Shown: one piece after another, positions 1 through 6,511 of the stretch
Layout: the number at the start of each line of letters is the position of its first letter
How positions within the stretch are numbered: position 1 is the stretch's first letter
NCBI GenBank assembly: GCA_034104265.1
Contig: JAXEEE010000110.1
Span: 1 to 10,453, forward strand
Direction of reading: 5' to 3'
Length of the DNA stretch: 10,453 nucleotides
Source: UBA11524 sp034104265
Lineage (GTDB): Bacteria; Bacillota; Clostridia; Christensenellales; Aristaeellaceae
The notes under the pieces: model-generated
What the model saw: the letters and a program-made list of their open reading frames with translations, nothing else
The model's database searches: none
Told to the model about the DNA's origin: nothing
Made by a program: the position numbers and the translations under genes

Positions 1-92
1 ACCTTTCGGGAGGCCACCTGCGCCTCCCGGGTGATGTCGTAATTGCTTGCAAAAGACGCAAGCGTCCGCTCCAGCATTTGCGCCGTATCCAT
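1..92 (-). CDS. 5' end of an unidentified T-box-regulated gene (partial)
   Basis: Only the first 30 codons are inside the window; the gene runs off the left edge. The protein begins MDTAQMLERTLASFASNYDI and continues with a charged stretch (TREAQVASRK). The start is well supported: the ATG at 92-90 follows a perfect AGGAGG (105-100) with 7 bases between. There is no signal peptide or membrane segment in the visible part, so it is probably cytoplasmic. The T-box leader directly upstream implies expression controlled by the charging state of one tRNA. By family knowledge that suggests an aminoacyl-tRNA synthetase or an amino-acid biosynthesis or transport gene. The N-terminus does not match any synthetase start that I recognise, so the function is left open. 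Confidence 0.75.
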   Translation of the reverse strand, partial: MDTAQMLERTLASFASNYDITREAQVASRK

Positions 93-117
93 CGGCCTGC
101 CTCCTCGCCTCCGGGTG

Positions 118-154
118 AAAAAAGCCCGTCTCCTGCCTGTGCAAGAGACGGGCT
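118..154 (-). terminator. T-box intrinsic terminator
   Basis: On the minus strand AGCCCGTCTC (154-145) pairs perfectly with GAGACGGGCT (132-123) over 10 bp, followed by a run of six T (123-118). It sits just after the T-box element, so it is the default 'off' structure that competes with the antiterminator. The downstream start codon is 26 bases past the U-run. Confidence 0.93.
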
Positions 155-398
155 GTCACCCGCGTTACCACTCCTGTTGCCGCCCGTGAAGGCGGCCCCT
201 CTGCCGCGCCGCAGCATCAGCGCGCTCCCCTGTAACGTGGGGACGACGTTCGCACCTACCAGGCCCGGGGCCGTTTGGCGCGACTGCTCATGAGGGATGC
301 GTAGCCCTGCCGCTTCATGCCTTGCACCATCCGGCATTTCTCTTGGGAAGCAGGCGGAACCCGTGTGTCTCAATCAGCGCATTGATCTGAATTGGATC
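118..398 (-). promoter_or_regulatory. T-box leader RNA (tRNA-sensing riboswitch)
   Basis: Read on the minus strand, the region ends with the conserved T-box element AGGAGTGGTAACGCGGGTGA (about 176-157) and then a terminator hairpin with a U-run. Upstream are recognisable stem I parts: the AGAGA segment, a distal stem ATGCC/GGCAT (about 336-316) closing a GGATGGTGCAA apical loop, and a CATGAGCAG segment. The leader lies between a promoter (405-434) and a partial gene (1-92). In this family the antiterminator bulge (TGGN) pairs with the NCCA end of uncharged tRNA. Here it is TGGT, which predicts a tRNA with discriminator base A. The specifier codon is not resolved; an ATC (Ile) triplet at 298-296 is a possible but weak candidate. 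The 5' limit is set from the predicted transcription start and is approximate. Confidence 0.9.
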
Positions 399-404
399 AC
401 TCAG

Positions 405-434
405 AAAATACCACCTTTTCCCCTTTGCTGTCAA
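405..434 (-). promoter_or_regulatory. Promoter of the T-box leader transcript
   Basis: Minus-strand TTGACA (434-429), an 18-base spacer and TATTTT (410-405). Transcription should start near 398, giving a leader of about 305 bases before the ATG at 92. It lies 51 bp past the stop codon of the MATE gene, which is on the same strand. I saw no strong terminator between the two, so some read-through is possible. Confidence 0.75.
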
Positions 435-485
435 TGGCTTCCCGGGCAAAAACACGAAAAGAACAGTCTCCCGGTGGACTTTATC

Positions 486-1823
486 TTACTGCAGTCCCTG
501 TCTGCGCACGCAGCGGAAATAGTAGGGCACCTGAACCAGCAGCATAACCGTCCAGCCCGCGCAGCAGGCAAAGGTAATGCCCAGGATACCCATGGAGGGT
601 GCCAGCAGATAAGTGAAGATCACCCGCAGGGTGGTCTGGATGCAGGTGCCCAGCAGGGTCATCTTCATCATGCCCATGCCCCGGTAGAAGCCCTGCACGC
701 CGTTGGTCATGGCAGGCCACAGGTAGAATAGCGCCATGGAGAGCAGGTACCGGCTGCCCAGGGCGATGACCTCCGCGCTGCCCTCCCCCGTGACGAACCA
801 GCTGACGATGTGCTCCCGGAACAGGAGCGTCACCGTGCCGATCAGCACCCAGTAGCAGACCTCCAGCATCAGTCCCCGGCGGAACCCCGCCCGGATGCGC
901 TCCTTCTTTTCCGCGCCCCGGTTCTGGGCCACGAAGGTGGTGATGGCGTGGGAGATGCTCTGCTCCGGGGTGAAGGCGAAATCGTCCACCCGGGTGCAGG
1001 CGTTAAAGGCGGCGATGACGTTCACGCCCAGGGCGTTGACCTGCCCCTGGATCAACAGCTTGCCGATGGGCTGCACGGCCTGCTGCAATGCGGTGACGCT
1101 GCCATACTGCAGAGTAGTTTTCAGCAGGGCCGGGTCGATGCGCCACTCCTCCCGTTTCAGGCAGAGCATGGGCACCTTCCGGCGGATATACAGGAAGCTC
1201 AGCGCCGCCGAGGCTGCCTCGGCGATCACCGTGGTGGTGGCGGAGCAGACGATGCCGAAGCCCAGCATCCCGATGAAGATCAGGTCCAGCACCGCGTTCA
1301 GGCAGGAGGAGAACATCAGGAACTTCAGCGGCGTTTTGCTGTCCCCCACGGACTTGAGGGACTGGGCCAGGGCGTTGTAGAAGTAGGTGAAGGGCGCGCC
1401 CAGGAAGGTGATGCGCAGATAGGTGACAGTGATGTCCTCAATGTCCCCAGGGACATTCAGCAAACGCAGGATGGGCCGCGTCAGCAGGGCGCCCAGCGCC
1501 GCCACCGCCAAGGAAAAGAACAGCCCGAAGAGCACGGTGGTGGCCATTTCCCGGCGGAGCTTCTGCTCATCCTTCGCGCCGAAGAACTGGCTCATCAGCA
1601 CCCCCGCGCCCATGCAGATGCCGCTGATGCCCAGAATCACCAGGTTCATCACCGGGCCGGCAATGCCCGTGGCCGCCAGGGCCTCCTTGCCGATGAACCG
1701 CCCGGCGATGATGGCGTCCACTGCGTTGTAGGCCAGCTGGAAGCAGCTGCCCGCGACCAGCGGCAGCGCGTAGCCGATCAGCTGCCGGGTGATGGGCCCC
1801 CGGGTCATATCCGTTGCAGCCAT
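486..1823 (-). CDS. MATE family multidrug/metabolite efflux transporter
   Basis: An integral inner-membrane cation-coupled antiporter of 445 aa, the usual length for MATE proteins (about 440-460, 12 helices in two homologous halves). The N-terminus contains a typical MATE opening, ITRQLIGYALPLVAGSCFQ, followed by YNAVDAIIAGRFIGKEALAA. Further markers are MGAGVLMSQFFGAKD in the first half and GQVNALGVNVIAAFNACTRV plus the FVAQNRGA segment in the second half. The protein ends RCVRRQGLQ. The ATG at 1823 is preceded by AAAGGGGA at a good distance; an in-frame ATG six codons upstream (1841) has a poorer site. It is transcribed divergently from the arabinofuranosidase gene. The substrate cannot be read from sequence; Na+ or H+ coupling and drug export are family inferences. 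Confidence 0.95.
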   Translation of the reverse strand: MAATDMTRGPITRQLIGYALPLVAGSCFQLAYNAVDAIIAGRFIGKEALAATGIAGPVMNLVILGISGICMGAGVLMSQFFGAKDEQKLRREMATTVLFGLFFSLAVAALGALLTRPILRLLNVPGDIEDITVTYLRITFLGAPFTYFYNALAQSLKSVGDSKTPLKFLMFSSCLNAVLDLIFIGMLGFGIVCSATTTVIAEAASAALSFLYIRRKVPMLCLKREEWRIDPALLKTTLQYGSVTALQQAVQPIGKLLIQGQVNALGVNVIAAFNACTRVDDFAFTPEQSISHAITTFVAQNRGAEKKERIRAGFRRGLMLEVCYWVLIGTVTLLFREHIVSWFVTGEGSAEVIALGSRYLLSMALFYLWPAMTNGVQGFYRGMGMMKMTLLGTCIQTTLRVIFTYLLAPSMGILGITFACCAGWTVMLLVQVPYYFRCVRRQGLQ

Positions 1824-1875
1824 AACGATTTCCCCTTTCATTTGCATCCTGTGGGATATTGGGCGCAGGCAGCGC

Positions 1876-1893
1876 GTTTTCCTGCCGGAAAAC
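1876..1893. promoter_or_regulatory. Palindrome in the divergent intergenic region (candidate operator)
   Basis: GTTTTCC (1876-1882), TGCC, GGAAAAC (1887-1893): 7-bp perfect arms around a 4-base centre. It lies 21 bases upstream of the -35 box of the arabinofuranosidase promoter and inside the leader of the MATE gene. It could be a regulator site or simply an mRNA hairpin. No regulator gene is adjacent. Confidence 0.45.
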
Positions 1894-1909
1894 AAAATCT
1901 TTCCATGCA

Positions 1910-1923
1910 CCCCGTTGACGGGG
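1910..1923. promoter_or_regulatory. Inverted repeat overlapping the arabinofuranosidase -35 box (candidate operator)
   Basis: CCCCGT-TG-ACGGGG, with 6-bp perfect arms, covers the whole -35 element TTGACG (1915-1920). A protein bound here would block RNA polymerase, so it is a reasonable repressor site for a sugar-regulated gene. The assignment rests on position and symmetry only. Confidence 0.45.
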
Positions 1924-1943
1924 ATGCTGTTCCCGGCTACAAT
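1915..1943 (+). promoter_or_regulatory. Promoter of the GH51 arabinofuranosidase gene
   Basis: TTGACG (1915-1920), a 17-base spacer and TACAAT (1938-1943). Transcription should start near 1950, leaving a leader of about 54 bases with AGGAGG at 1989-1994. Confidence 0.8.
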
Positions 1944-1977
1944 GGTCTCAGGATATGTCCCATCCCCACGGCACAGC

Positions 1978-1986
1978 ATTATAACA
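1978..1986 (-). promoter_or_regulatory. Possible extended -10 promoter for the MATE gene
   Basis: On the minus strand TGT-TATAAT (1986-1978) fits the extended -10 pattern (TGn before TATAAT). No recognisable -35 lies at the right distance. If used, its transcript would run antisense through the arabinofuranosidase promoter before reaching the MATE start at 1823. It is the best candidate I see for the MATE gene, but weak. Confidence 0.35.
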
Positions 1987-2003
1987 ACAGGAGGAACACC
2001 CCC

Positions 2004-3518
2004 ATGAAAAAGGCGTCCATGATTCTGGACAAGGACTACCGCATCGGTCAGATTGACCCGCGCATCTATGGCTCCTTCATCGAGCATCTGGGTCGCGCCG
2101 TCTACGGCGGCATCTATGAGCCCGGCCATCCCACCGCCGACGAAAACGGCTTCCGCCGGGACGTGATGGACATGGTCAGGCGCCTGGGCGTGCCGGTGGT
2201 GCGCTACCCCGGCGGCAACTTTGTTTCCGGCTTCAACTGGGAGGACTCCATCGGCCCCCGGGAGAGCCGCCCCGCCCGTCTGGATCTGGCCTGGTTCACC
2301 ACCGAGACCAACGAGGTGGGCCTGCATGAGTTCGACCGGTGGTGCAAGGAAGCCGGCACGGAGATGATGTACGCCGTCAACCTGGGCACCCGCGGCCCCG
2401 ACGCGGCCCGCAACATTGTGGAATACTGCAACCATCCCTCCGGCACCTACTGGAGCGACCTGCGCATCAAAAACGGCGCCAAGGATCCCATGAACGTCAA
2501 GCTCTGGTGCCTGGGCAACGAGATGGACGGCCCCTGGCAGATCTGCGCCAAGACCGCCTACGAGTACGGCCGCACCGCCAACGAGGCCGCCAAGCTGATG
2601 AAGTGGGTGGATCCCTCCATTGAGCTGGTGGCCTGCGGCTCCTCCGGCTATCAGATGCCCACCTTCGGCGACTGGGAGTACCAGATGCTCACCGAGTGCT
2701 ATGAGAACATCGACTATGTCTCCCTGCACCGCTACTACGGCAACGAGACCAACAACACCCCCGACTTCCTGGCCCGCAACATGGACCTGGACGGCTTCAT
2801 CAGGACCGTGGTGTCCATCTGCGACGCGGTAGGCGGCAAGAAGCACAGCAAGAAGAAGCTGAACCTGTCCTTCGACGAATGGAACGTGTGGTACCACTCC
2901 CACGAGCAGGACAAGGAAGTCTGGAAGATGGGCAAGTGGAACCGCGCCCTGCCCCTGCTGGAGGATGTGTACAACTTTGAGGACGCGCTGCTGGTGGGCG
3001 CGATGCTCATCACCTTCCTGCGCAACGCTGACCGCGTGAAGGTGGCCTGCCTGGCCCAGCTGGTGAACGTCATCGCCCCTATCATGACCCGCAACGGCGG
3101 CGGCGTGTGGGCCCAGACCATCTACTGGCCCATGATGCACGCCTCCAAATACGGCCGTGGCGAGGCCCTGCGTCCCATCGTGAAGAGCCCCACCTACGAC
3201 TGCACCGACTACACTGACGTGCCCTACCTGGACGCCACCGCCACCCTGGGCGATGACGGCAGCGTGACCATCTTCGCCGTGAACCGCGACCTGGAGGAGG
3301 GTCTGGAGCTGTCCGCCGACCTGCGGGCCTTCGGCGACCTGCGTGTGGAGGAGCACATTGTGCTGCATCATGACGACGTGAAGGCCATCAACACGGAAGA
3401 GAATCCCGGCAACGTATCTCCCGTGACGCTGCACGACGGTCAGGTGGACGGTGGCCGGCTGACCATCGTGACCCCCGCCGCCAGCTGGAACGTGATCCGG
3501 CTGGTACCGGCGCGCTGA
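2004..3518 (+). CDS. abfA: GH51 alpha-L-arabinofuranosidase
   Basis: Hydrolyses terminal alpha-L-arabinofuranosyl groups from arabinan- and arabinoxylan-derived oligosaccharides. At 504 aa it matches the usual bacterial GH51 length (about 500). Residues 1 to about 370 form the catalytic barrel: GSFIEHLGRAVYGGIYEP near the start, RYPGGNFVSGFNWEDSIGP, the acid/base Glu173 in WCLGNEMDGPW, and the nucleophile Glu292 in SFDEWNVWY. The rest is the C-terminal beta-sandwich typical of the family. Both catalytic residues lie close to those of characterised family members (about 175 and 294). There is no signal peptide, so it should act in the cytoplasm on imported oligosaccharides. The start is fixed by AGGAGG (1989-1994) nine bases upstream; an internal ATG at codon 6 is less well placed. 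It has its own promoter and terminator, so it is monocistronic, with no transporter or arabinose pathway gene beside it. Confidence 0.97.
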   Translation: MKKASMILDKDYRIGQIDPRIYGSFIEHLGRAVYGGIYEPGHPTADENGFRRDVMDMVRRLGVPVVRYPGGNFVSGFNWEDSIGPRESRPARLDLAWFTTETNEVGLHEFDRWCKEAGTEMMYAVNLGTRGPDAARNIVEYCNHPSGTYWSDLRIKNGAKDPMNVKLWCLGNEMDGPWQICAKTAYEYGRTANEAAKLMKWVDPSIELVACGSSGYQMPTFGDWEYQMLTECYENIDYVSLHRYYGNETNNTPDFLARNMDLDGFIRTVVSICDAVGGKKHSKKKLNLSFDEWNVWYHSHEQDKEVWKMGKWNRALPLLEDVYNFEDALLVGAMLITFLRNADRVKVACLAQLVNVIAPIMTRNGGGVWAQTIYWPMMHASKYGRGEALRPIVKSPTYDCTDYTDVPYLDATATLGDDGSVTIFAVNRDLEEGLELSADLRAFGDLRVEEHIVLHHDDVKAINTEENPGNVSPVTLHDGQVDGGRLTIVTPAASWNVIRLVPAR

Positions 3519-3528
3519 CGGGCGCGTT

Positions 3529-3558
3529 CAAAAAAGTGGCCTGCGGGCCACTTTTTTG
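3529..3558 (+). terminator. Intrinsic terminator after the arabinofuranosidase gene
   Basis: CAAAAAAGTGGCC (3529-3541), loop TGCG, GGCCACTTTTTTG (3546-3558): a 13-bp perfect stem ending in six T. It begins 11 bases after the stop codon. The A/T symmetry means it could also act on transcripts coming from the right. Confidence 0.95.
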
Positions 3559-3569
3559 AGTTGGGACGG

Positions 3570-3720
3570 GGAACGCCGCCTGCGGGAGGCTGCAAATTCG
3601 CCTGGTCTCTGCGCTCCCGGCCGGCGAATTTGTAAGGAATGTTTTCCGCAGAGCGGAAAACGACCCGCCCCGCCGGCAAAGCCGGCGGATACGATTGCAG
3701 TCGAAGAGGGGCTTTGCCCC
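3570..3720 (-). repeat. Structured interspersed repeat, copy A
   Basis: About 150 bp that aligns over its whole length with plus-strand 8620-8777 (copy B), in opposite orientation. Read on the minus strand, shared blocks include CGACTGCAA, GGCGGGGCGGGTC, CCTTACA-ATTCGCC, GACCAGGCGAA and GCGTTCC. Copy A folds into a series of perfect hairpins (plus coordinates): 3593-3602 with 3623-3632 (10 bp), 3641-3649 with 3653-3661 (9 bp), 3670-3677 with 3681-3688 (8 bp), and 3706-3711 with 3717-3722. It has no open reading frame that looks like a gene. It lies in the space between two convergent genes. It could be a miniature mobile element, a REP-like repeat or a small structured RNA. Confidence 0.8.
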
Positions 3721-3815
3721 TCTCCGACGCCTCTCTCCAGTCAGAGGTGGCTTTGCCCCCCCCGACACCTCCCCCGGACGGAGGGGCTGCGGCCCCTCCG
3801 GATCCTCCCCGGACG
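3706..3815. repeat. Tandem GC-rich hairpin repeat, about 36-bp period
   Basis: Three adjoining imperfect units: 3706-3743, 3744-3780 and 3781-3815, with a degenerate fourth starting at 3816. Each unit opens with a stem-loop of the type GAGGGG-CTTTG-CCCCTC (loop TTT or TGCG) and continues with a CCGAC/CGGAT, CCTCCCC, GGACG tail. The first hairpin overlaps the end of repeat copy A. The array fills the rest of the noncoding stretch between the two convergent genes, and I see no coding capacity in it. Confidence 0.7.
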
Positions 3816-3860
3816 GAAGGGCGCGGCCTCTCTGTTCCCCCGGGCCCCGCCATACAGACA

Positions 3861-3885
3861 GCCCCGGCGCTGAACGCGCCGGGGC
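3861..3885 (-). terminator. Hairpin just after the WG-repeat gene (probable terminator)
   Basis: GCCCCGGCGC (3861-3870), 5-base loop, GCGCCGGGGC (3876-3885): a perfect 10-bp GC stem beginning 6 bases past the stop codon of the minus-strand gene. The sequence that follows (TGTCTGTAT on the minus strand) is only moderately T-rich, so this is a weaker intrinsic terminator than the one at 3529-3558. Confidence 0.55.
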
Positions 3886-3891
3886 CGTGCT

Positions 3892-5703
3892 TTATGGCTC
3901 CTGCCAGACAACGTCGCCGTCATGGTCGATGTAGGCCAGCCTGCCGTCCTTCTCCACCAGGGCCAGACCGTGGCGGAAGCGGCAGGCCCTGTCCCAGGCA
4001 AAGGCGATGGCCTCCTGCCCCCGGGTGTCCAGGTAGCCCATGCGGCCCTCGGCGCTCACCATGGCCTGCAGGCCTTCCTCAAAGGACACGGAATCAAAGG
4101 CGTTGTCATAGGCGATCTCCGGGAGGCGGTAGCCCCGGCCGGGTTCCAGCAGCACCTGGCCCCGGGTGTTCAGCATCAGGCCATCGCAGGTAACGCCCAC
4201 GCCGTAGTCCGTACACCACAGGCCGCCCAGATTACCGGGGTAGCGGTGCAGTTCCTGCCCCGCAGCGTCAAGGAGGATGTACTCATCTCCCAGGCTGACC
4301 AGGGTCGTGCCCAGGTAATATTCCGCGCCGCTGTCGTACCGGGGCGGAATGACCCATTCCCCCCGGCGGTTGATGTACCCCGCGCGATCCGCCTCATCAT
4401 AGACGCAGCACAGCCCTTCGGAAAAGCATTCGACCCAGCTGTACTGCGGCGCAATCGCCAGCTTGCCCTCCGTGTCGATGAAGCCGTACAGCCCGTCCTC
4501 TTCGCGCATCACAGCCAGCAGCCCTTCGGAAAAGTTGTCGCCGTAGAAGGGATCCAGCACGATGCCCGGGGGCAGGGCCAGCTCCCGGCCCGCCTTGTCA
4601 ATCACGCAGCCGCGGCTGTCGAGCCCCTCCTCATCCCACAGGCACACCACGGCATAGCCCTCACAGAAGATGATGGGGTTCGCGGTGTCACCATAGCGGA
4701 AGTCCAGCGCCAACTCGCCCGTGGTTCTGTCCACAAAGCCGACGTCATTCCACCCATCCTCCTCCGGCGTACACACCGCGATCAGGTTGTCCGTCCCGCT
4801 GACCCAGGGCGAGGGTGAGCAGAAGCGCAGGCCGGAAAAGTATCCGCTGCGCAGGTCGAAGAAGCCCTCCGGGCCGTTGTCCTCCGTCCCCTGCAGCCAT
4901 ATCACCCCTGTGCCCTCACCGCCGTACAGATAGCCGTCATAGCCGGTGTCCAGGCTGTACTCCGGCGGAACCACCCAGTCGCCCTGCCTGTTGATGATCC
5001 CGCCGCCGTCCTGCCAGGTGCTGCCCACCGGGACAGCCGTCGCATAGCCCGCCCCGCGGAATTCATCCGCCCAGGCGAATTGCGGCGCGATCACCGTGCG
5101 GCCCCGGTAGTCCATGTAGCCCCACAGGCCATCGACCCGGATGGGGTACAGGGCGTCGGCGTAGACCTTCTCCGGCTCCTCCAGGCGCAGGTGATCCCGC
5201 AGGACGAAGCCCCGCACCGGCGTGCCCGCCGTCTCCGCCTCCACATAGATCCACGCGCTGCCCATGGCCCCCAGCCAGGTCACCGGCGTGCCCGCCGGCA
5301 GCATGCACACCGCTTCCCGCCGGCCCAGGGGATCGTCCGTCAGCGCCGCGTCCCATTGGATCGTGGCCTTCGCCCGGCAGAAGTCCGCCTGCTGATCCGT
5401 GTACGCGCCCTTCACCCAGCCAAAGCGGTATCGCCCGGCGCGCACCTCGTACTGCACCAGGGTATAGCCGTCCTCCGTGCAGAAGACCTGCACCCAGTCC
5501 TTCGGCGAGACCGCCGCCTTGCCGTCAGCGGCCCGCAGCCACTCCATCCCCGGCCCGGTGTACACCGCCAGGGCGCCGCCGGTGTCCAAGGCTTCCGCCT
5601 GCACGGTCAGGTCGCCGCAGGGGATGGCGGGCGGCGCGTCCGCCAGCGCGGCGGCAGGCAGGAGCAGCGCCAGCAGCATCAGCAGCAGCGTCCAGCGCCT
5701 CAT
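3892..5703 (-). CDS. Secreted SH3-like / WG-repeat protein
   Basis: A 603-aa exported protein with no enzymatic motif. Residues 1-21 are a clear signal peptide: MRRW, a leucine-rich core, then an ALA|D cleavage site. Residues about 42-100 and 120-175 look like two SH3-type beta domains (GPGMEWLRAADG; then CMLPAGTPVTWLGAMGSAW and RGFVLRDHL). From about residue 187 to the end there are many WG-type repeats, for example DGLWGYMDYRGRTVIAP, AGYINRRGEWVIPP, GLYGFIDTEGKLAIAP and RMGYLDTRGQEAIAF. WG repeats form beta structures of unknown binding partner; extracellular or cell-wall location is inferred from the signal peptide and SH3 domains. The start at 5703 has AGAGGTGA upstream; an in-frame ATG at 5721 has no ribosome binding site and would mask the signal peptide. 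It lies 52 bp after yfcE on the same strand, probably in one operon. Confidence 0.9.
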   Translation of the reverse strand: MRRWTLLLMLLALLLPAAALADAPPAIPCGDLTVQAEALDTGGALAVYTGPGMEWLRAADGKAAVSPKDWVQVFCTEDGYTLVQYEVRAGRYRFGWVKGAYTDQQADFCRAKATIQWDAALTDDPLGRREAVCMLPAGTPVTWLGAMGSAWIYVEAETAGTPVRGFVLRDHLRLEEPEKVYADALYPIRVDGLWGYMDYRGRTVIAPQFAWADEFRGAGYATAVPVGSTWQDGGGIINRQGDWVVPPEYSLDTGYDGYLYGGEGTGVIWLQGTEDNGPEGFFDLRSGYFSGLRFCSPSPWVSGTDNLIAVCTPEEDGWNDVGFVDRTTGELALDFRYGDTANPIIFCEGYAVVCLWDEEGLDSRGCVIDKAGRELALPPGIVLDPFYGDNFSEGLLAVMREEDGLYGFIDTEGKLAIAPQYSWVECFSEGLCCVYDEADRAGYINRRGEWVIPPRYDSGAEYYLGTTLVSLGDEYILLDAAGQELHRYPGNLGGLWCTDYGVGVTCDGLMLNTRGQVLLEPGRGYRLPEIAYDNAFDSVSFEEGLQAMVSAEGRMGYLDTRGQEAIAFAWDRACRFRHGLALVEKDGRLAYIDHDGDVVWQEP

Positions 5704-5755
5704 GCATATCACCTCTGCCATGATAACGCGCAGGGCCGGCAGAATCTTCCCGCCC

Positions 5756-6307
5756 TCACGGCCACTGGCGCAGGCATTCGCCCTCGCCATTCTCCGTCAG
5801 CGCCATCCACCGGAACGCGCCGTTTTCCAGCGTCATGTAGCCATGCCAGCTGCCTGCCTTAGGGATGGACACGCTGCCCGGGTTCAGCACCTGTACGTCC
5901 TCCGCCGCCTCGCAGCAGGGGATGTGGGTATGGCCGTGAATCAGCACGTCCCCCGGGCACAGGGGCGGCAGATGCCCGGCGTTGTACACATGCCCGTGGG
6001 TCAGGTAGATCAGCCGCTGGCCATCGGGGATGACCGCGTAGTCCGCCATCACCGGGAAGTCCAGCACCATCTGATCCACCTCGGCCTCGCAGTTGCCCCG
6101 CACGCACAGGATGCGCTCCTTGAGCGGGTTCAGCAGGGCAATGACCTCCTTGGGCGCGTAGCCCTCGGGCAGGTCGTTGCGGGGGCCATGGTAGAGGATA
6201 TCCCCCAGGAGAATCAGCCGGTCGGCCTGCTCCCGCCGGAAGGCCTCCAGCAGGCGGCGGCACCACGGGGCAGAGCCGTGGATGTCCGAGGCAATCAGCC
6301 ATTTCAT
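5756..6307 (-). CDS. yfcE: YfcE/MJ0936-type metallophosphoesterase
   Basis: A 183-aa calcineurin-like phosphodiesterase, nearly the same length as E. coli YfcE (184 aa) and recognisably similar along its whole length (for example HGPRNDLPEGYAPKEV and NPGSVSIPK). The dimetal-binding motifs are intact: D8-I-H10 in ASDIHG, G35-D36 in LLGDIL, GN72 in VRGNCEAEVDQM, H104-G-H106 in LTHGH and GH126-T-H128 in HGHTHIP. It is cytoplasmic. Family members hydrolyse phosphodiesters such as bis-pNPP with Mn2+ or Mg2+; the natural substrate is not known. The ATG at 6307 has AAAGGA 8 bases upstream; an ATG at 6316 overlaps that site and is unlikely. It is followed 52 bp later by the WG-repeat gene. Confidence 0.95.
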   Translation of the reverse strand: MKWLIASDIHGSAPWCRRLLEAFRREQADRLILLGDILYHGPRNDLPEGYAPKEVIALLNPLKERILCVRGNCEAEVDQMVLDFPVMADYAVIPDGQRLIYLTHGHVYNAGHLPPLCPGDVLIHGHTHIPCCEAAEDVQVLNPGSVSIPKAGSWHGYMTLENGAFRWMALTENGEGECLRQWP

Positions 6308-6330
6308 GCATATCATCCTTTCTGCGCAAA

Positions 6331-6354
6331 AGCCGCCCGGAAGACCGGACGGCT
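6331..6354 (-). terminator. Hairpin with T-run just upstream of yfcE
   Basis: On the minus strand AGCCGTCCGG, loop TCTT, CCGGGCGGCT (10 pairs, one G-T), followed by TTTTGC. It ends only about 24 bases before the yfcE start codon, leaving no room for a promoter between. It could terminate transcripts from the upstream decarboxylase gene, or act as an attenuator or leader hairpin of yfcE itself. Confidence 0.55.
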
Positions 6355-6397
6355 CTGTTTTGTCAAGAAATCATTGTGCAGGGCAGCAGAGATGGAG

Positions 6398-6444
6398 CCT
6401 TCCCCTCTGGGGAAGGTGGCCGAGCGCAGCGAGGTCGGATGAGG
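6398..6444. repeat. Intergenic hairpin repeat (CCTTCCCC/GGGGAAGG type)
   Basis: CCTTCCCC (6398-6405), TCT, GGGGAAGG (6409-6416), then TGGCCGAGCGCAGCGAGGTC and GGATGAGGT. From memory, this wording resembles a repeat scattered between genes in many gut Clostridia, which I cannot verify here. It is one of three repeat-like blocks filling the 366-bp gap between the decarboxylase gene and yfcE. No coding signal is seen. Confidence 0.55.
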
Positions 6445-6511
6445 TCGCCCTCTCTGCCCGGCGCAGGGTCTGCAGGATAGGACGCTCCGCCGCAGCGTGC
6501 GCGAATCTGCC

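Noticed and set aside
810..2003. The arabinofuranosidase frame is open upstream on the plus strand through the MATE gene.
   Set aside because: The extension is antisense composition (Gln/His/Arg-rich), and promoter plus AGGAGG place the start at 2004.
1824..3434. The MATE reading frame stays open far upstream on the minus strand, through the whole arabinofuranosidase gene.
   Set aside because: The extra sequence is low-complexity Val/Gly/His/Ala-rich, has no family resemblance and is antisense to a clear GH51 gene; the MATE start is set by a ribosome binding site at 1823.
3706..3815. CRISPR-like array.
   Set aside because: Units adjoin without unique spacers, and each unit is itself a hairpin; no cas genes are present.
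3922..5862. Long plus-strand open frames opposite the WG-repeat gene.
   Set aside because: Same antisense effect; the minus-strand protein has a signal peptide and repeated domains.
6361..6366. TTGACA on the minus strand upstream of yfcE.
   Set aside because: No -10 element at 16-18 bases; that position is inside the hairpin.
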